Origin: M55B129 sp964506505
GTDB taxonomy: Bacteria; Bacillota; Dethiobacteria; DTU022
Assembly (NCBI GenBank): GCA_964506505.1
Contig: CAZDKY010000038.1
Span: forward strand, 1 to 29,906
Length of the DNA: 29,906 nucleotides
Direction of reading: 5' to 3'
The notes under the pieces were generated by a model. The model did not search any database, was not told the origin of the DNA, and was given only the letters and a program-made list of their open reading frames with translations. Position numbers and translations under genes: made by a program. Numbering within the stretch: position 1 is the first letter of the stretch; the number at the start of each line of letters is the position of its first letter. Of the stretch, positions 1 through 7,893 are shown in pieces.

Positions 1-6
1 TGGTTT

Positions 7-12
7 TATAAT
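7..12 (+). promoter_or_regulatory. possible -10 element upstream of korD
   Basis: A perfect TATAAT lies 24 bases before the korD start codon and would place transcription start near position 19, leaving a short leader that still holds the GGAGGG ribosome site at 25-30. The matching -35 would fall before the window, so it cannot be checked here. The region is A/T rich, so a chance match is possible. Confidence 0.3.
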
Positions 13-36
13 CAATATAATTATGGAGGGAGAAAA

Positions 37-267
37 ATGCCCCGTTTGGCGAATAAAATTTCGGCCAATGAGTTGATTATTTATCAGGATCGATGCAAGG
101 GATGCGGCATCTGTGTCGCTTTTTGCCCCCGGGGGGCCCTTTCCCTTAATGAAAGAGGCAGAATTGCCAGAGAGGTCGAGAAGTGTAATTTATGCGGTAT
201 TTGTGAAACATTTTGTCCCGACTTTGCCATAGTTCTGAATAAAGGGGTGAATAGCCTGAATGCCTGA
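37..267 (+). CDS. korD: 2-oxoacid:ferredoxin oxidoreductase, ferredoxin-like delta subunit
   Basis: This 76-residue protein is a small 2x[4Fe-4S] ferredoxin-type subunit. Two classical CxxCxxCxxxCP motifs are visible, at C20/C23/C26/C30 and C50/C53/C56/C60, each followed by the usual proline. Such a subunit passes electrons from the catalytic alpha/beta subunits to free ferredoxin in the cytoplasm. A GGAGGG ribosome site (25-30) precedes the ATG at good spacing. The stop overlaps the start of the alpha-subunit gene by 8 bases, so the genes are translationally coupled. The order delta-alpha-beta-gamma is typical of four-subunit 2-oxoglutarate or branched-chain 2-oxoacid enzymes. The family call is firm; the exact substrate is not visible. 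Confidence 0.9.
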   Translation: MPRLANKISANELIIYQDRCKGCGICVAFCPRGALSLNERGRIAREVEKCNLCGICETFCPDFAIVLNKGVNSLNA

Positions 268-1390
268 AACGAAGCCGATCCTCATGCAGGGAAACGAAGC
301 CTGTGCTGAAGGAGCGATCAATGCTGGGGTAAGATTTTTTGCCGGGTATCCAATTACTCCTTCCACAGAGGTCGCTGAGCTGATGGCGGCGAAGCTGCCC
401 GATATTGGCGGCGTTTTTATGCAGATGGAAGATGAAATAGCCAGCATGGCTGCTGTCATAGGAGCATCAATCGGAGGAATGAGAGCTATAACCGCAACCA
501 GCGGCCCCGGTTTTTCATTGAAGCAGGAAAATTTGGGTTTTGCGGTCATGGCGGAAATTCCATGTGTAGTGGTTAATGTGCAGCGAATGGGGCCAAGCAC
601 CGGTGTCCCTACCGCACCATCTCAGGGCGATGTTATGCAGTCTCGCTGGGGTACCCATGGTGATCATCCAATCATTGTATTTTCACCCGCTTCAGTTTAT
701 GAAACCTATTATTTGACCATAGCTGCGGTTAACCTTAGTCAGAAGCTGAGACAACCGGTGGTGCTGCTTCTTGATGAAGTGATTGGTCACATGAGAGAAA
801 AGGTGCTTATTCCAGGAGGAGGCAAACTAATTGTCGAAAAAGCCAGTGATAAAGCACCGGCGGATTGGAAACCCTACGACGACAAGGGGGTTACCCCACT
901 GGTGCCTTTTGGCTTCGGTCGCTATTATCATGTGACGGGGCTTTATCATGATCAGTACGGTTTTCCCACCAGCGATCCCTGTCAGGTGGAAAGAGCGCTT
1001 GACCGGCTCCATGACAAACTAAAAAATTATAGGGACGAAGTTGTCCTTACCAATTATATCGGTCACAGGGAGCCGAAAGTGGCTATTGTTGCCTACGGAT
1101 GCACAGTTCGCTCTGCCAGGGCAGTGATCAAAAAGGCTTACTGGCAAAATCGTCTGCCTGTCGGCCTGCTTAGCCTGCAGACGATCTGGCCTTTCCCGGA
1201 CCGGGAGATTAAAGAACTGGCGGAAAAAGCCGATGTCATAATTGTGCCCGAACTTAACATGGGTCAGCTGGTTGGCGAGGTTGAACGCTGTGCCTGCGGC
1301 AGAGCGGAAGTGATACCTCTTAACCGGTATGACGGAGAAATGATTACTCCGGATCAGCTTGTTGAAAAAATGGGGAGGTGGTTGTCATAG
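260..1390 (+). CDS. korA: 2-oxoacid:ferredoxin oxidoreductase alpha subunit (KorA/VorB family)
   Basis: At 376 residues this has the usual length for a separate alpha subunit of a 2-oxoacid:ferredoxin oxidoreductase. The N-terminal pyrimidine-binding domain shows the family signature GNEACAEGAINAG near residue 10, then AGYPITPSTE near 29, the MEDEIASM segment near 56 and ATSGPGFSLKQE near 79. The C-terminal third is the transketolase-C-like domain (VAIVAYGCTVRSAR). With the beta subunit it binds thiamine diphosphate and oxidatively decarboxylates a 2-oxoacid to an acyl-CoA, reducing ferredoxin. 2-Oxoglutarate is the most likely substrate from family resemblance, but a branched-chain 2-oxoacid cannot be excluded. 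The ATG overlaps the end of korD and is preceded by a GGGGTGA ribosome site. Confidence 0.9.
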   Translation: MPETKPILMQGNEACAEGAINAGVRFFAGYPITPSTEVAELMAAKLPDIGGVFMQMEDEIASMAAVIGASIGGMRAITATSGPGFSLKQENLGFAVMAEIPCVVVNVQRMGPSTGVPTAPSQGDVMQSRWGTHGDHPIIVFSPASVYETYYLTIAAVNLSQKLRQPVVLLLDEVIGHMREKVLIPGGGKLIVEKASDKAPADWKPYDDKGVTPLVPFGFGRYYHVTGLYHDQYGFPTSDPCQVERALDRLHDKLKNYRDEVVLTNYIGHREPKVAIVAYGCTVRSARAVIKKAYWQNRLPVGLLSLQTIWPFPDREIKELAEKADVIIVPELNMGQLVGEVERCACGRAEVIPLNRYDGEMITPDQLVEKMGRWLS

Positions 1391-2202
1391 AACAGCTGAA
1401 CTGTGATTTTTTAAGGACAAAGAAATTACCTCATATCTGGTGCCCTGGATGTGGAAATGGGATCATTACTTCTGCTTTGGTCAGGGCAATTGAGCGTACT
1501 GGTTTTGATCAGAAGGACGTGGTTATTGTATCGGGTATTGGTTGTTCATCACGGGCATCCGGATACCTGAATTTTAATACTTTGCACACCACCCATGGTC
1601 GGGCTCTGGCTTTTGCCACGGGATTGAAAATGGCCCGGCCTGAGTTGAAAATATTTGTGATTATGGGCGATGGGGATTGCAGCGCAATCGGGGGCAATCA
1701 TTTTATTCACGCTTGCAGAAGGAATATTGATTTGAACGCAGTAATAATCAATAATCAGATATACGGGATGACCGGAGGTCAGTATTCTCCCCTCACCCCA
1801 CAAGGGAGTAAGGCCAGCACTGCTCCCAGGGGGACTCTGGAGAGGCCTTTTGATATCCTGAAACTGGCCCGGGGAGCGGGAGCGACTTTTGGCGCCAGGG
1901 GAACAGCTGTCCAGCCCAGGCAGCTCGAACAATTGATTGCCCGGGCAGCCGCGCATAAGGGTTTTTCCATCGTGGAATCGCTTTCTCAGTGTCCTGTTGC
2001 CTACGGTCGGCGCAACAATCTCGGCGGGCCGGTTGAAATGCTTAAGAGCATGAAGGAAAAAAGCATTTCTGTTGAGAAGGCAACAGCTATGGATGAAAAC
2101 GAACTGGAGGGGAAAATCCTGACCGGTGTACATTTTTCCATTAAAGCCCCGGAGTACGCTGAAGAGTATTACCGAACCGTAACCGCGGAGAAAAGCCACT
2201 AA
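1378..2202 (+). CDS. korB: 2-oxoacid:ferredoxin oxidoreductase beta subunit (thiamine diphosphate-binding)
   Basis: This 274-residue protein is the thiamine diphosphate-binding beta subunit. Near the N terminus it has LPHIWCPGCGNGI, the conserved cysteine motif of the family. The cofactor/Mg2+ site is GDGDCSAIGGNHF near residue 99 followed by NNQIYGMTGGQ near 125, and SPLTPQG follows as in other KorB proteins. It catalyses the decarboxylation half-reaction with KorA. The start is uncertain: the GTG at 1378 overlaps korA by 13 bases, but the GGGGAGG ribosome site lies right on top of it. Initiation a few codons downstream is possible and would not affect any known domain. Confidence 0.88.
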   Translation: MVVIEQLNCDFLRTKKLPHIWCPGCGNGIITSALVRAIERTGFDQKDVVIVSGIGCSSRASGYLNFNTLHTTHGRALAFATGLKMARPELKIFVIMGDGDCSAIGGNHFIHACRRNIDLNAVIINNQIYGMTGGQYSPLTPQGSKASTAPRGTLERPFDILKLARGAGATFGARGTAVQPRQLEQLIARAAAHKGFSIVESLSQCPVAYGRRNNLGGPVEMLKSMKEKSISVEKATAMDENELEGKILTGVHFSIKAPEYAEEYYRTVTAEKSH

Positions 2203-2216
2203 ACGGAGGGATATTT

Positions 2217-2795
2217 TTGGGGAACAGAAAGGAAATACTGCTCACCGGGGCCGGCGGACAGGGCTTGATCCTGGCTTCAATTGTCCTGGCCGAAGCGGCG
2301 GTTAATGACAACAAGAATGTTGTCCAGACCCAGTCGTACGGGCCGGAAGCCCGTGGAGGAGCCAGTATGGCCGGGGTGATCATCGACGTGGACACCATCG
2401 ATTACCCCAAAGTGACTAAACCTTCTATCCTTCTCTGCATGAACGAAACCTCTTTCAACAAGTACCTGCCTAAAGTAGATACGGACTGTACAGTCTTTGT
2501 TGATTCAACTTTTGTCAAAGGTCCCTTCAGGGATGATTACCAGATAGCTTCCTTTCCCATTACCAGAACTGCCAGGGAAGAACTGGGCCGGGAAGTAGTG
2601 GCCAATATGCTGGCCCTCGGTGTAATTAATGCCGCTACTGCACTGATTGATCGCCATATTTTCAGGGATAGTATTTTCAGACTTGCGCCCAGGGGAAGTG
2701 GTGAGCTTAATCAAAGAGCTTTTGATGCGGGTTATCATCTTTATGAGCAGGGTCCGGAAGACGGTATCGGATTTTCTGCTCAAACCATCAAATAA
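2217..2795 (+). CDS. korC: 2-oxoacid:ferredoxin oxidoreductase gamma subunit
   Basis: This 192-residue protein is the gamma domain of the pyruvate/2-oxoacid ferredoxin oxidoreductase family. It begins with the typical ILLTGAGGQGLILAS segment and continues with QSYGPEARGGAS, both diagnostic of KorC/PorG. In the complex it packs against the alpha subunit and helps form the CoA-binding region. Translation starts at a TTG six bases after the GGAGGG site (2205-2210), since no ATG stands near the conserved N terminus. The last bases are overlapped in another frame by the histidine kinase gene. The complete korDABC set argues for an intact enzyme. Confidence 0.9.
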   Translation: MGNRKEILLTGAGGQGLILASIVLAEAAVNDNKNVVQTQSYGPEARGGASMAGVIIDVDTIDYPKVTKPSILLCMNETSFNKYLPKVDTDCTVFVDSTFVKGPFRDDYQIASFPITRTAREELGREVVANMLALGVINAATALIDRHIFRDSIFRLAPRGSGELNQRAFDAGYHLYEQGPEDGIGFSAQTIK

Positions 2796-4047
2796 AAGGG
2801 TTATCCTGGTTGTTACCGTAACGGTAATCGCTACGGAACTTTTTATAGTTACCGATATTGGCCCTTTTCGTTTTTCAATCGGTACAGTTGTTTTTGTTTA
2901 CGCTGTTCTAAGCATTAAAAATTTCTTAATCATTCCAACCGCTTTTCTTGCTGCTGTTTCCATCTTTTTGCTCAGGATTGGCCTTGACTATTTCTTCTGG
3001 TTACCTCGCGAATATTTTACCTTTATGATGGCTCATCAATATTCCGGTTTTATCTATTTCATCTTGCTGTCTCTCATTTTAAAAATGAGTAAGATTAAAA
3101 CCATGGCTAGTGGCTTTACGGCTCCGCTGCTGCTTAGCCTCGGTGGGGCTGTCGCAGTTTCCACCCTTGCCGAGGCGCTGGTCAGGGTCCCCTGGGGCGA
3201 GGTCCTAAGTTTTGACAGCCTGATTATATTAATTATCATGTCGGCGGCTCAGGTTTTCCTGGTGGCAAGTTTTATCAATATCAGCCAATTCCAGAAAATT
3301 GCCCTTGTAGACGAGCAGCAGCGGGATAACTACGAGAAGATGCTCATATTAGCTTCCGATCTATATGACGAGCTGTTTTATATGCAAAAATCAATGGAGA
3401 ATATGGAAAACATCATGGCCAAAAGCTATAATTTACATAAGATTTTAAAAAAGATCAAGCTTCCTGATCTCTCTCTTGTTCACGAGGCGCTGAGAATAGC
3501 TGAAGAAGTCCATGAAGTTAAAAAGGATATTGCCCGTATACTGGCAGGTCTGGAGAAAGTAATAGGAGCCAAGAAAGAACGGTCGGTTATGAACCTTTCT
3601 GAACTCCTGGACCTGGTGGTCAGGGCCAACCGGAATTACAGCCTGAGCATAGACAAGAAAATACAATTCAATTTGCTTATCGAGAAGGATTTCGAGGTGG
3701 CGGAGGTTTATCCTCTCCTGGCAATCATCAATAACCTGGTTTCCAACGCGGTCGAAGCGATTTCAAAAGAGGGATCCATCAATCTGAAATCGAAGTGCAG
3801 AAAGAATATTTTATGTGTCTCTATTTACGACGACGGGATCCCCATCAGAGAGGAAGATCGGAACCTTATTTTTGAACCGGGATTCACCACCAAATTTTCT
3901 CCGGAAGGGATTCCCTCCACCGGTATAGGCCTTGCTTATGTCAGAGGCCTCGTCGAGAACTACCGGGGACGGGTTTTCTTGCGATCGATAAAAAAAGGAA
4001 AAAGTTTTATGGTCTTAATTCCAATTGCCAGCATCAGCGGGGTATAA
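2725..4047 (+). CDS. membrane sensor histidine kinase, YcbA/GlnK-like
   Basis: The N-terminal ~200 residues hold several hydrophobic membrane segments and no large external domain, so the signal is probably sensed in or near the membrane. A helical region follows, with the likely phosphoacceptor H263 in VHEVKKD. I recall this H-E-x-K-K-D pattern from a Bacillota kinase class, which is why I chose this His. The ATPase domain shows an N box (NNLVSNAVEAI, ~336-346), a G1 box (DDGIP, ~369) and a G2 box (GIGLAYV, ~400). The frame is open back to 2647, but that would overlap korC by ~150 bases. I chose the ATG at 2725 (71-base overlap, weak AAAGAG ribosome site); GTG 2701 or ATG 2743 are alternatives. 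The partner regulator follows after 3 bases. Confidence 0.82.
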   Translation: MRVIIFMSRVRKTVSDFLLKPSNKRVILVVTVTVIATELFIVTDIGPFRFSIGTVVFVYAVLSIKNFLIIPTAFLAAVSIFLLRIGLDYFFWLPREYFTFMMAHQYSGFIYFILLSLILKMSKIKTMASGFTAPLLLSLGGAVAVSTLAEALVRVPWGEVLSFDSLIILIIMSAAQVFLVASFINISQFQKIALVDEQQRDNYEKMLILASDLYDELFYMQKSMENMENIMAKSYNLHKILKKIKLPDLSLVHEALRIAEEVHEVKKDIARILAGLEKVIGAKKERSVMNLSELLDLVVRANRNYSLSIDKKIQFNLLIEKDFEVAEVYPLLAIINNLVSNAVEAISKEGSINLKSKCRKNILCVSIYDDGIPIREEDRNLIFEPGFTTKFSPEGIPSTGIGLAYVRGLVENYRGRVFLRSIKKGKSFMVLIPIASISGV

Positions 4048-4050
4048 GAG

Positions 4051-4974
4051 ATGGAATTTACTTTTTTTATTTTGGAGGATGATCCGGCTTGCCGCCGGAT
4101 CCTGGGCCGGATCATTGAAGATGAAAGATTGGGTGAAGTTATAGGTGAATTGCCGGATGGCTACGGTAATGTTATAGGAACCATTATGTACAATCAGCCG
4201 GACATCCTGATTGTTGATCTGCTGATGCCTGGCAAGGACGGTATAGAAATCGTAGAGCAGCTCCGGATCAGAAATTTTCGCGGTAAAATAGTAATGATTT
4301 CCCAGGTGGAGAAAAAAGAAATAATTGCCCAGGCTTACGCGGCGGGGATAGAATTTTATATCAACAAACCGATTAACCGAATCGAAGTGATATCTGTTCT
4401 CAATAACATTATTGAAAGGTTGCGCATGGAGCGCTCTTTCGAACAGATGCGCGATTCGCTGGCTGTTCTGGATAAGGTGGGTAGCCTGCGACGGGAGCCG
4501 AAGACCGGAGAGTCAGATCAACCGGATCAGGAAATAATTAAAGAGCGCACCAGGGAAATTCTCACTGATCTGGGATTGGTCGGCGAACCGGGCAGCCATG
4601 ATCTGGTGCAGATAATTCTTTTTTTAAATGCCGTACCACATACGGAAAACTATCTGGGCGAATACCGTCATTTAAAAGATCTTTACCGGGCTGTCCGTGA
4701 CAAGTATCTGCAGAAAGATGACAGAAAAAGCGATGTACGTGCTATCGAACAAAGGGTGCGCCGGGCCGTTAAACAGGCCATGGAACACATTGCCGCCCTT
4801 GGCCTTGAAGATTACAACAACCCGATTTTTGAACGATATGGTCCCAAATATTTTGATTTCAACGAGCTGAGGCTTAAGATGAAAGAATTGGAAAACCCAA
4901 ATAAGGGACAGGCCAGGACGAGGGTGAACATTAAGCAGTTTATTAATGCCCTCTACTGGGAAATAAAGAAATAG
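4051..4974 (+). CDS. response regulator with YcbB-type output domain
   Basis: Residues 1-120 form a receiver domain with acidic D10/D11, phosphoacceptor D56 in LIVDLLMPGKDG, and the conserved lysine in FYINKPI. The C-terminal ~170 residues resemble the YcbB (GlnL-type) output domain found in Bacillus regulators of glutamine use; the stretch from REILTDLGLVGEPGSHD to the end, with conserved aromatic residues in RYGPKYFDFNELR, fits that family. It would act as a DNA-binding transcription regulator controlled by the kinase just upstream. In B. subtilis the related pair controls glutamine uptake and glutaminase genes. Here no glutamine gene is next door, and kor adjacency hints at a link to 2-oxoglutarate or nitrogen status, which is only inference. 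Confidence 0.83.
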   Translation: MEFTFFILEDDPACRRILGRIIEDERLGEVIGELPDGYGNVIGTIMYNQPDILIVDLLMPGKDGIEIVEQLRIRNFRGKIVMISQVEKKEIIAQAYAAGIEFYINKPINRIEVISVLNNIIERLRMERSFEQMRDSLAVLDKVGSLRREPKTGESDQPDQEIIKERTREILTDLGLVGEPGSHDLVQIILFLNAVPHTENYLGEYRHLKDLYRAVRDKYLQKDDRKSDVRAIEQRVRRAVKQAMEHIAALGLEDYNNPIFERYGPKYFDFNELRLKMKELENPNKGQARTRVNIKQFINALYWEIKK

Positions 4975-5018
4975 ACCTTTCGTAAACCCCATCATGATGA
5001 AAAAGGGCGACGCCGGCA

Positions 5019-5047
5019 TTGACTTTATGTTATTGAAGTTATAATAT
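5019..5047 (+). promoter_or_regulatory. candidate sigma-A promoter (distal) before valS
   Basis: TTGACT (5019-5024) and TAATAT (5042-5047) are separated by 17 bases, a reasonable housekeeping promoter. A TATAAT (5040-5045) overlaps it at a 15-base spacing. It lies in the 234-base gap between the response regulator and valS, and would give a long leader. No T-box anti-terminator (AGGGTGG...ACCGCG type) is visible in this leader. Confidence 0.4.
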
Positions 5048-5076
5048 TTAGTGGTCCTTGTTTTATTGAACAGGCC

Positions 5077-5104
5077 TTAATTATTCCCGCCGGAATGATA
5101 TAAT
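5077..5104 (+). promoter_or_regulatory. candidate extended -10 promoter for valS-folC
   Basis: A perfect extended -10, TGATATAAT (5096-5104), follows a weak -35 TTAATT (5077-5082) at a 16-base spacing. Transcription would start near 5111, about 100 bases before the valS start. This is the best-supported promoter in the 4975-5208 gap. I see no convincing terminator for the upstream operon in the same gap. Confidence 0.5.
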
Positions 5105-5208
5105 AAACAGCAAAATGAAAATTGGAGAATACCGGCCAAAATGGGTTAAGAAATCTACCCGATCCGGTAATCGAATTATGAATACCCTTTTATACCCGAG
5201 GTGAATTT

Positions 5209-7890
5209 ATGTCTGAAACAACTCTCCCCCCGGTCTATGATCCGGCCGGAGTTGAAGAAAAAAGGTATCAACTTTGGCTGCAAGGAGAATACTTCAAGGC
5301 GGCAAATGATCCAGAGCGGACCCCCTTTACGATTGTTATTCCTCCACCGAATGTAACAGGGTCTTTGCACATGGGCCATGCTCTCAATAATACCGTGCAG
5401 GATATACTAATCCGCTGGCGGCGCATGCAGGGATATGATGTTCTCTGGTTGCCGGGAAGCGATCATGCCGGCATAGCTACTCAGAATGTAGTGGAAAAAC
5501 ACCTGACTGAAGAGGGAATTGACAGCCGCGAACTCGGCCGTGAAAAATTCCAGGAAAAAGTCTGGGAATGGAAGGAAAAATACCATTCTCGCATTGTCAG
5601 TCAGCTTTATCGGCTTGGTGTTTCCTGTGACTGGTCCAGGGAACGTTTTACCATGGATGAAGGATGTTCGCGGGCAGTGCGCAAAGTTTTTGTCGATTTG
5701 TACCGCCATGGTCTGATCTACCGTGGGGATTATATGATCAACTGGTGTCCCCGCTGTCATACTGCTTTATCCGATATTGAGGTTGAACATGAAAATGAGT
5801 CGGCGAAGATCACTTATATTCGTTATCCGTTGGCCGATGGCTCAGGGCATGTCATTGTGGCGACTACTCGACCGGAAACAATGCTCGGTGATACTGCAGT
5901 AGCCGTTAATCCTGATGATGAGCGATACAGGGATTTGGTGGGCAGGAAGGTCGTTCTACCACTTTTGAACAGGGAACTACCTATCGTGGCTGATGATTAT
6001 GTTGATCCGGAATTCGGCAGCGGAGCGGTTAAGGTGACTCCGGGACATGATCCCAACGACCTGGCGATCGGCCAGCGTCACGGTCTCGAAGTAATTAAAA
6101 TTATCGATGAAGATGCTCGAATGACCGAAGCAGCCGGGATGTACAAAGGGCTTGATCGTTTTGAGTGCAGGCGCCTGGTGGTTACCAACCTGGAGAAGCT
6201 CGGCCTGATTGAAAAAATTGAGGATTACGAGCATGCTCTGGGGCGTTGCCAGCGCTGCCATACGATCGTGGAGCCGCTTATTTCTCGTCAGTGGTTTGCC
6301 AGGATGAAACCGCTGGCCGAACCTGCGCTGGAGGCGGTCAATGCAGGAAAGACTGTTTTTATTCCTTCCCGCTTCAAACATATATATCAGAACTGGGTTG
6401 AAAACATTCGTGACTGGTGCATATCGCGACAGCTCTGGTGGGGACACCGAATTCCGGCTTGGTACTGCTCATGCGGGGAAATAATTGTCGATTACGAAGA
6501 ACCGCAGCGCTGCCCTTCGTGCGGCGGAAGCTCTTTTGAACAGGATCCCGATGTCCTTGATACCTGGTTTAGCTCCGGCCTGTGGCCTTTTTCCACGCTT
6601 GGCTGGCCTGACCGGACCACTGATCTAGATCATTTTTTCCCCACCAGTGTTCTGGTAACCGCCTATGACATCATCTTTTTCTGGGTTGCCCGGATGATGT
6701 TCATGTCTCTCGAGTTTATGAAAGAAGTACCCTTTCATACAGTTTATATAACCGGTCTTGTTCGCGATGCCCAGGGGCGAAAGATGAGCAAATCGCTAGG
6801 CAACGGAATTGATCCCCTTGAGATAATTGAGGAATACGGGGCCGATACCCTTCGCTTTACTCTGGTGACAGGTCAGGCCCCAGGCAACGATCAGCGATTT
6901 CGCCAGGATAGCGTTGAGGCAGCACGCAACTTTGCCAATAAAATCTGGAATGCTTCCCGCTTTGTTTTGATGAACCTTTTTGATGAAGGCGAATCAGGAT
7001 CTTCTATTCAGCTGTTTGATCCTGCTATACCACCGGAAGGATTAAAACGAGCCGATCGGTGGATTCTGCATAGTTACAACAAAACAGTACAAAGGGTAAG
7101 TGAACTGTTGGAAAATTATGAACTCGGTGAAGCAGCTCGTCTGATCTATGATTACCTGTGGAATGATTTTTGCGACTGGTATGTGGAGCTGAGCAAACAT
7201 TATCTCTACAGCAAGAAAGATGACAGGGAAGCACAGGACGAGAGAAAGCTTACCCGCAGTCTGCTGGTCTACCTCCTGGACGGAGTGATGCGCTTGCTTC
7301 ATCCCTTTATGCCTTTTATTTCCGAGGAAATATGGCAGCAGCTCCCCGATCGCAGGGAAGAAGCCCTGGTTGTCGGAGCCTGGCCGGAAGTGTCCCCAGA
7401 GATTTACTTTCCACAGGATAATGAAGAAATGAAGTTGTTTCAGGAACTGGTCAGGGCGATTAGAAATTTACGAAGCCAGGTCCAGATTCCTCCCGGCATT
7501 AAAACAAGGGTTATTGTCAGGGCATCAGATAGGGCTGCTGCCTGTTTCAGGGAAGAGATCCATCACATCAATCGTCTTGCTTTCGCTGATCCTTTGGTAA
7601 TAGATGCAGATGCTGCCAAGCCAAAACAGGCCCTCACAGAGATTATCGGAGAGGGAATAGAGGTTTTTTTGCCCCTGGAAGGGATCGTCGATCTCGAAGC
7701 GGAGACAGCCCGGCTGAAGAAAGAACTGGATCAATTGCAAAAAGAAACAGAGAGAACTGAAAAGAAATTAAATAACCCGCATTTTATTAAAAAGGCGCCT
7801 CCGCAAGTGGTTCAAAAAGAAAAAGACCGCCGAGGGGAACAGAAAACCCGTCTTTTGAAACTACAACAGCGCCTGCAGGAGTTGAGCTAA
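5209..7890 (+). CDS. valS: valine--tRNA ligase
   Basis: Class I aminoacyl-tRNA synthetase charging tRNA-Val. The 893 residues match the short bacterial ValRS length (about 880). The HIGH motif appears as HMGH at 54-57 after PPPNVTGSL, and the KMSKS motif is K525-S529. The editing (CP1) domain is shown by ATTRPETMLGDTAV near residue 220. Cysteine pairs consistent with zinc sites occur in CPRCHTALSD, CQRCHT and CSCGE...CPSCGG. The typical tRNA-binding C-terminal coiled coil is visible from about residue 825 (ETARLKKELDQLQKETERTE). A GAGGTG ribosome site precedes the ATG. Many Bacillota valS genes have a T-box leader, but none is recognisable here. folC follows after 3 bases, a conserved pairing. 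Confidence 0.97.
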   Translation: MSETTLPPVYDPAGVEEKRYQLWLQGEYFKAANDPERTPFTIVIPPPNVTGSLHMGHALNNTVQDILIRWRRMQGYDVLWLPGSDHAGIATQNVVEKHLTEEGIDSRELGREKFQEKVWEWKEKYHSRIVSQLYRLGVSCDWSRERFTMDEGCSRAVRKVFVDLYRHGLIYRGDYMINWCPRCHTALSDIEVEHENESAKITYIRYPLADGSGHVIVATTRPETMLGDTAVAVNPDDERYRDLVGRKVVLPLLNRELPIVADDYVDPEFGSGAVKVTPGHDPNDLAIGQRHGLEVIKIIDEDARMTEAAGMYKGLDRFECRRLVVTNLEKLGLIEKIEDYEHALGRCQRCHTIVEPLISRQWFARMKPLAEPALEAVNAGKTVFIPSRFKHIYQNWVENIRDWCISRQLWWGHRIPAWYCSCGEIIVDYEEPQRCPSCGGSSFEQDPDVLDTWFSSGLWPFSTLGWPDRTTDLDHFFPTSVLVTAYDIIFFWVARMMFMSLEFMKEVPFHTVYITGLVRDAQGRKMSKSLGNGIDPLEIIEEYGADTLRFTLVTGQAPGNDQRFRQDSVEAARNFANKIWNASRFVLMNLFDEGESGSSIQLFDPAIPPEGLKRADRWILHSYNKTVQRVSELLENYELGEAARLIYDYLWNDFCDWYVELSKHYLYSKKDDREAQDERKLTRSLLVYLLDGVMRLLHPFMPFISEEIWQQLPDRREEALVVGAWPEVSPEIYFPQDNEEMKLFQELVRAIRNLRSQVQIPPGIKTRVIVRASDRAAACFREEIHHINRLAFADPLVIDADAAKPKQALTEIIGEGIEVFLPLEGIVDLEAETARLKKELDQLQKETERTEKKLNNPHFIKKAPPQVVQKEKDRRGEQKTRLLKLQQRLQELS

Positions 7891-7893
7891 AGG

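Noticed and set aside
1549..2199. 216-codon open frame on the minus strand opposite korB
   Set aside because: It lies entirely opposite a strongly recognisable gene, shows no familiar motif and has low-complexity Ser/Pro-rich composition; it is a shadow frame.
4975..5208. T-box riboswitch before valS
   Set aside because: No AGGGTGG...ACCGCG-like anti-terminator core, no specifier-loop architecture and no terminator with a T-run could be seen; only promoter-like elements are present.
5977..6447. 156-codon minus-strand frame inside valS
   Set aside because: Opposite conserved ValRS sequence, no ribosome site and no recognisable motif.
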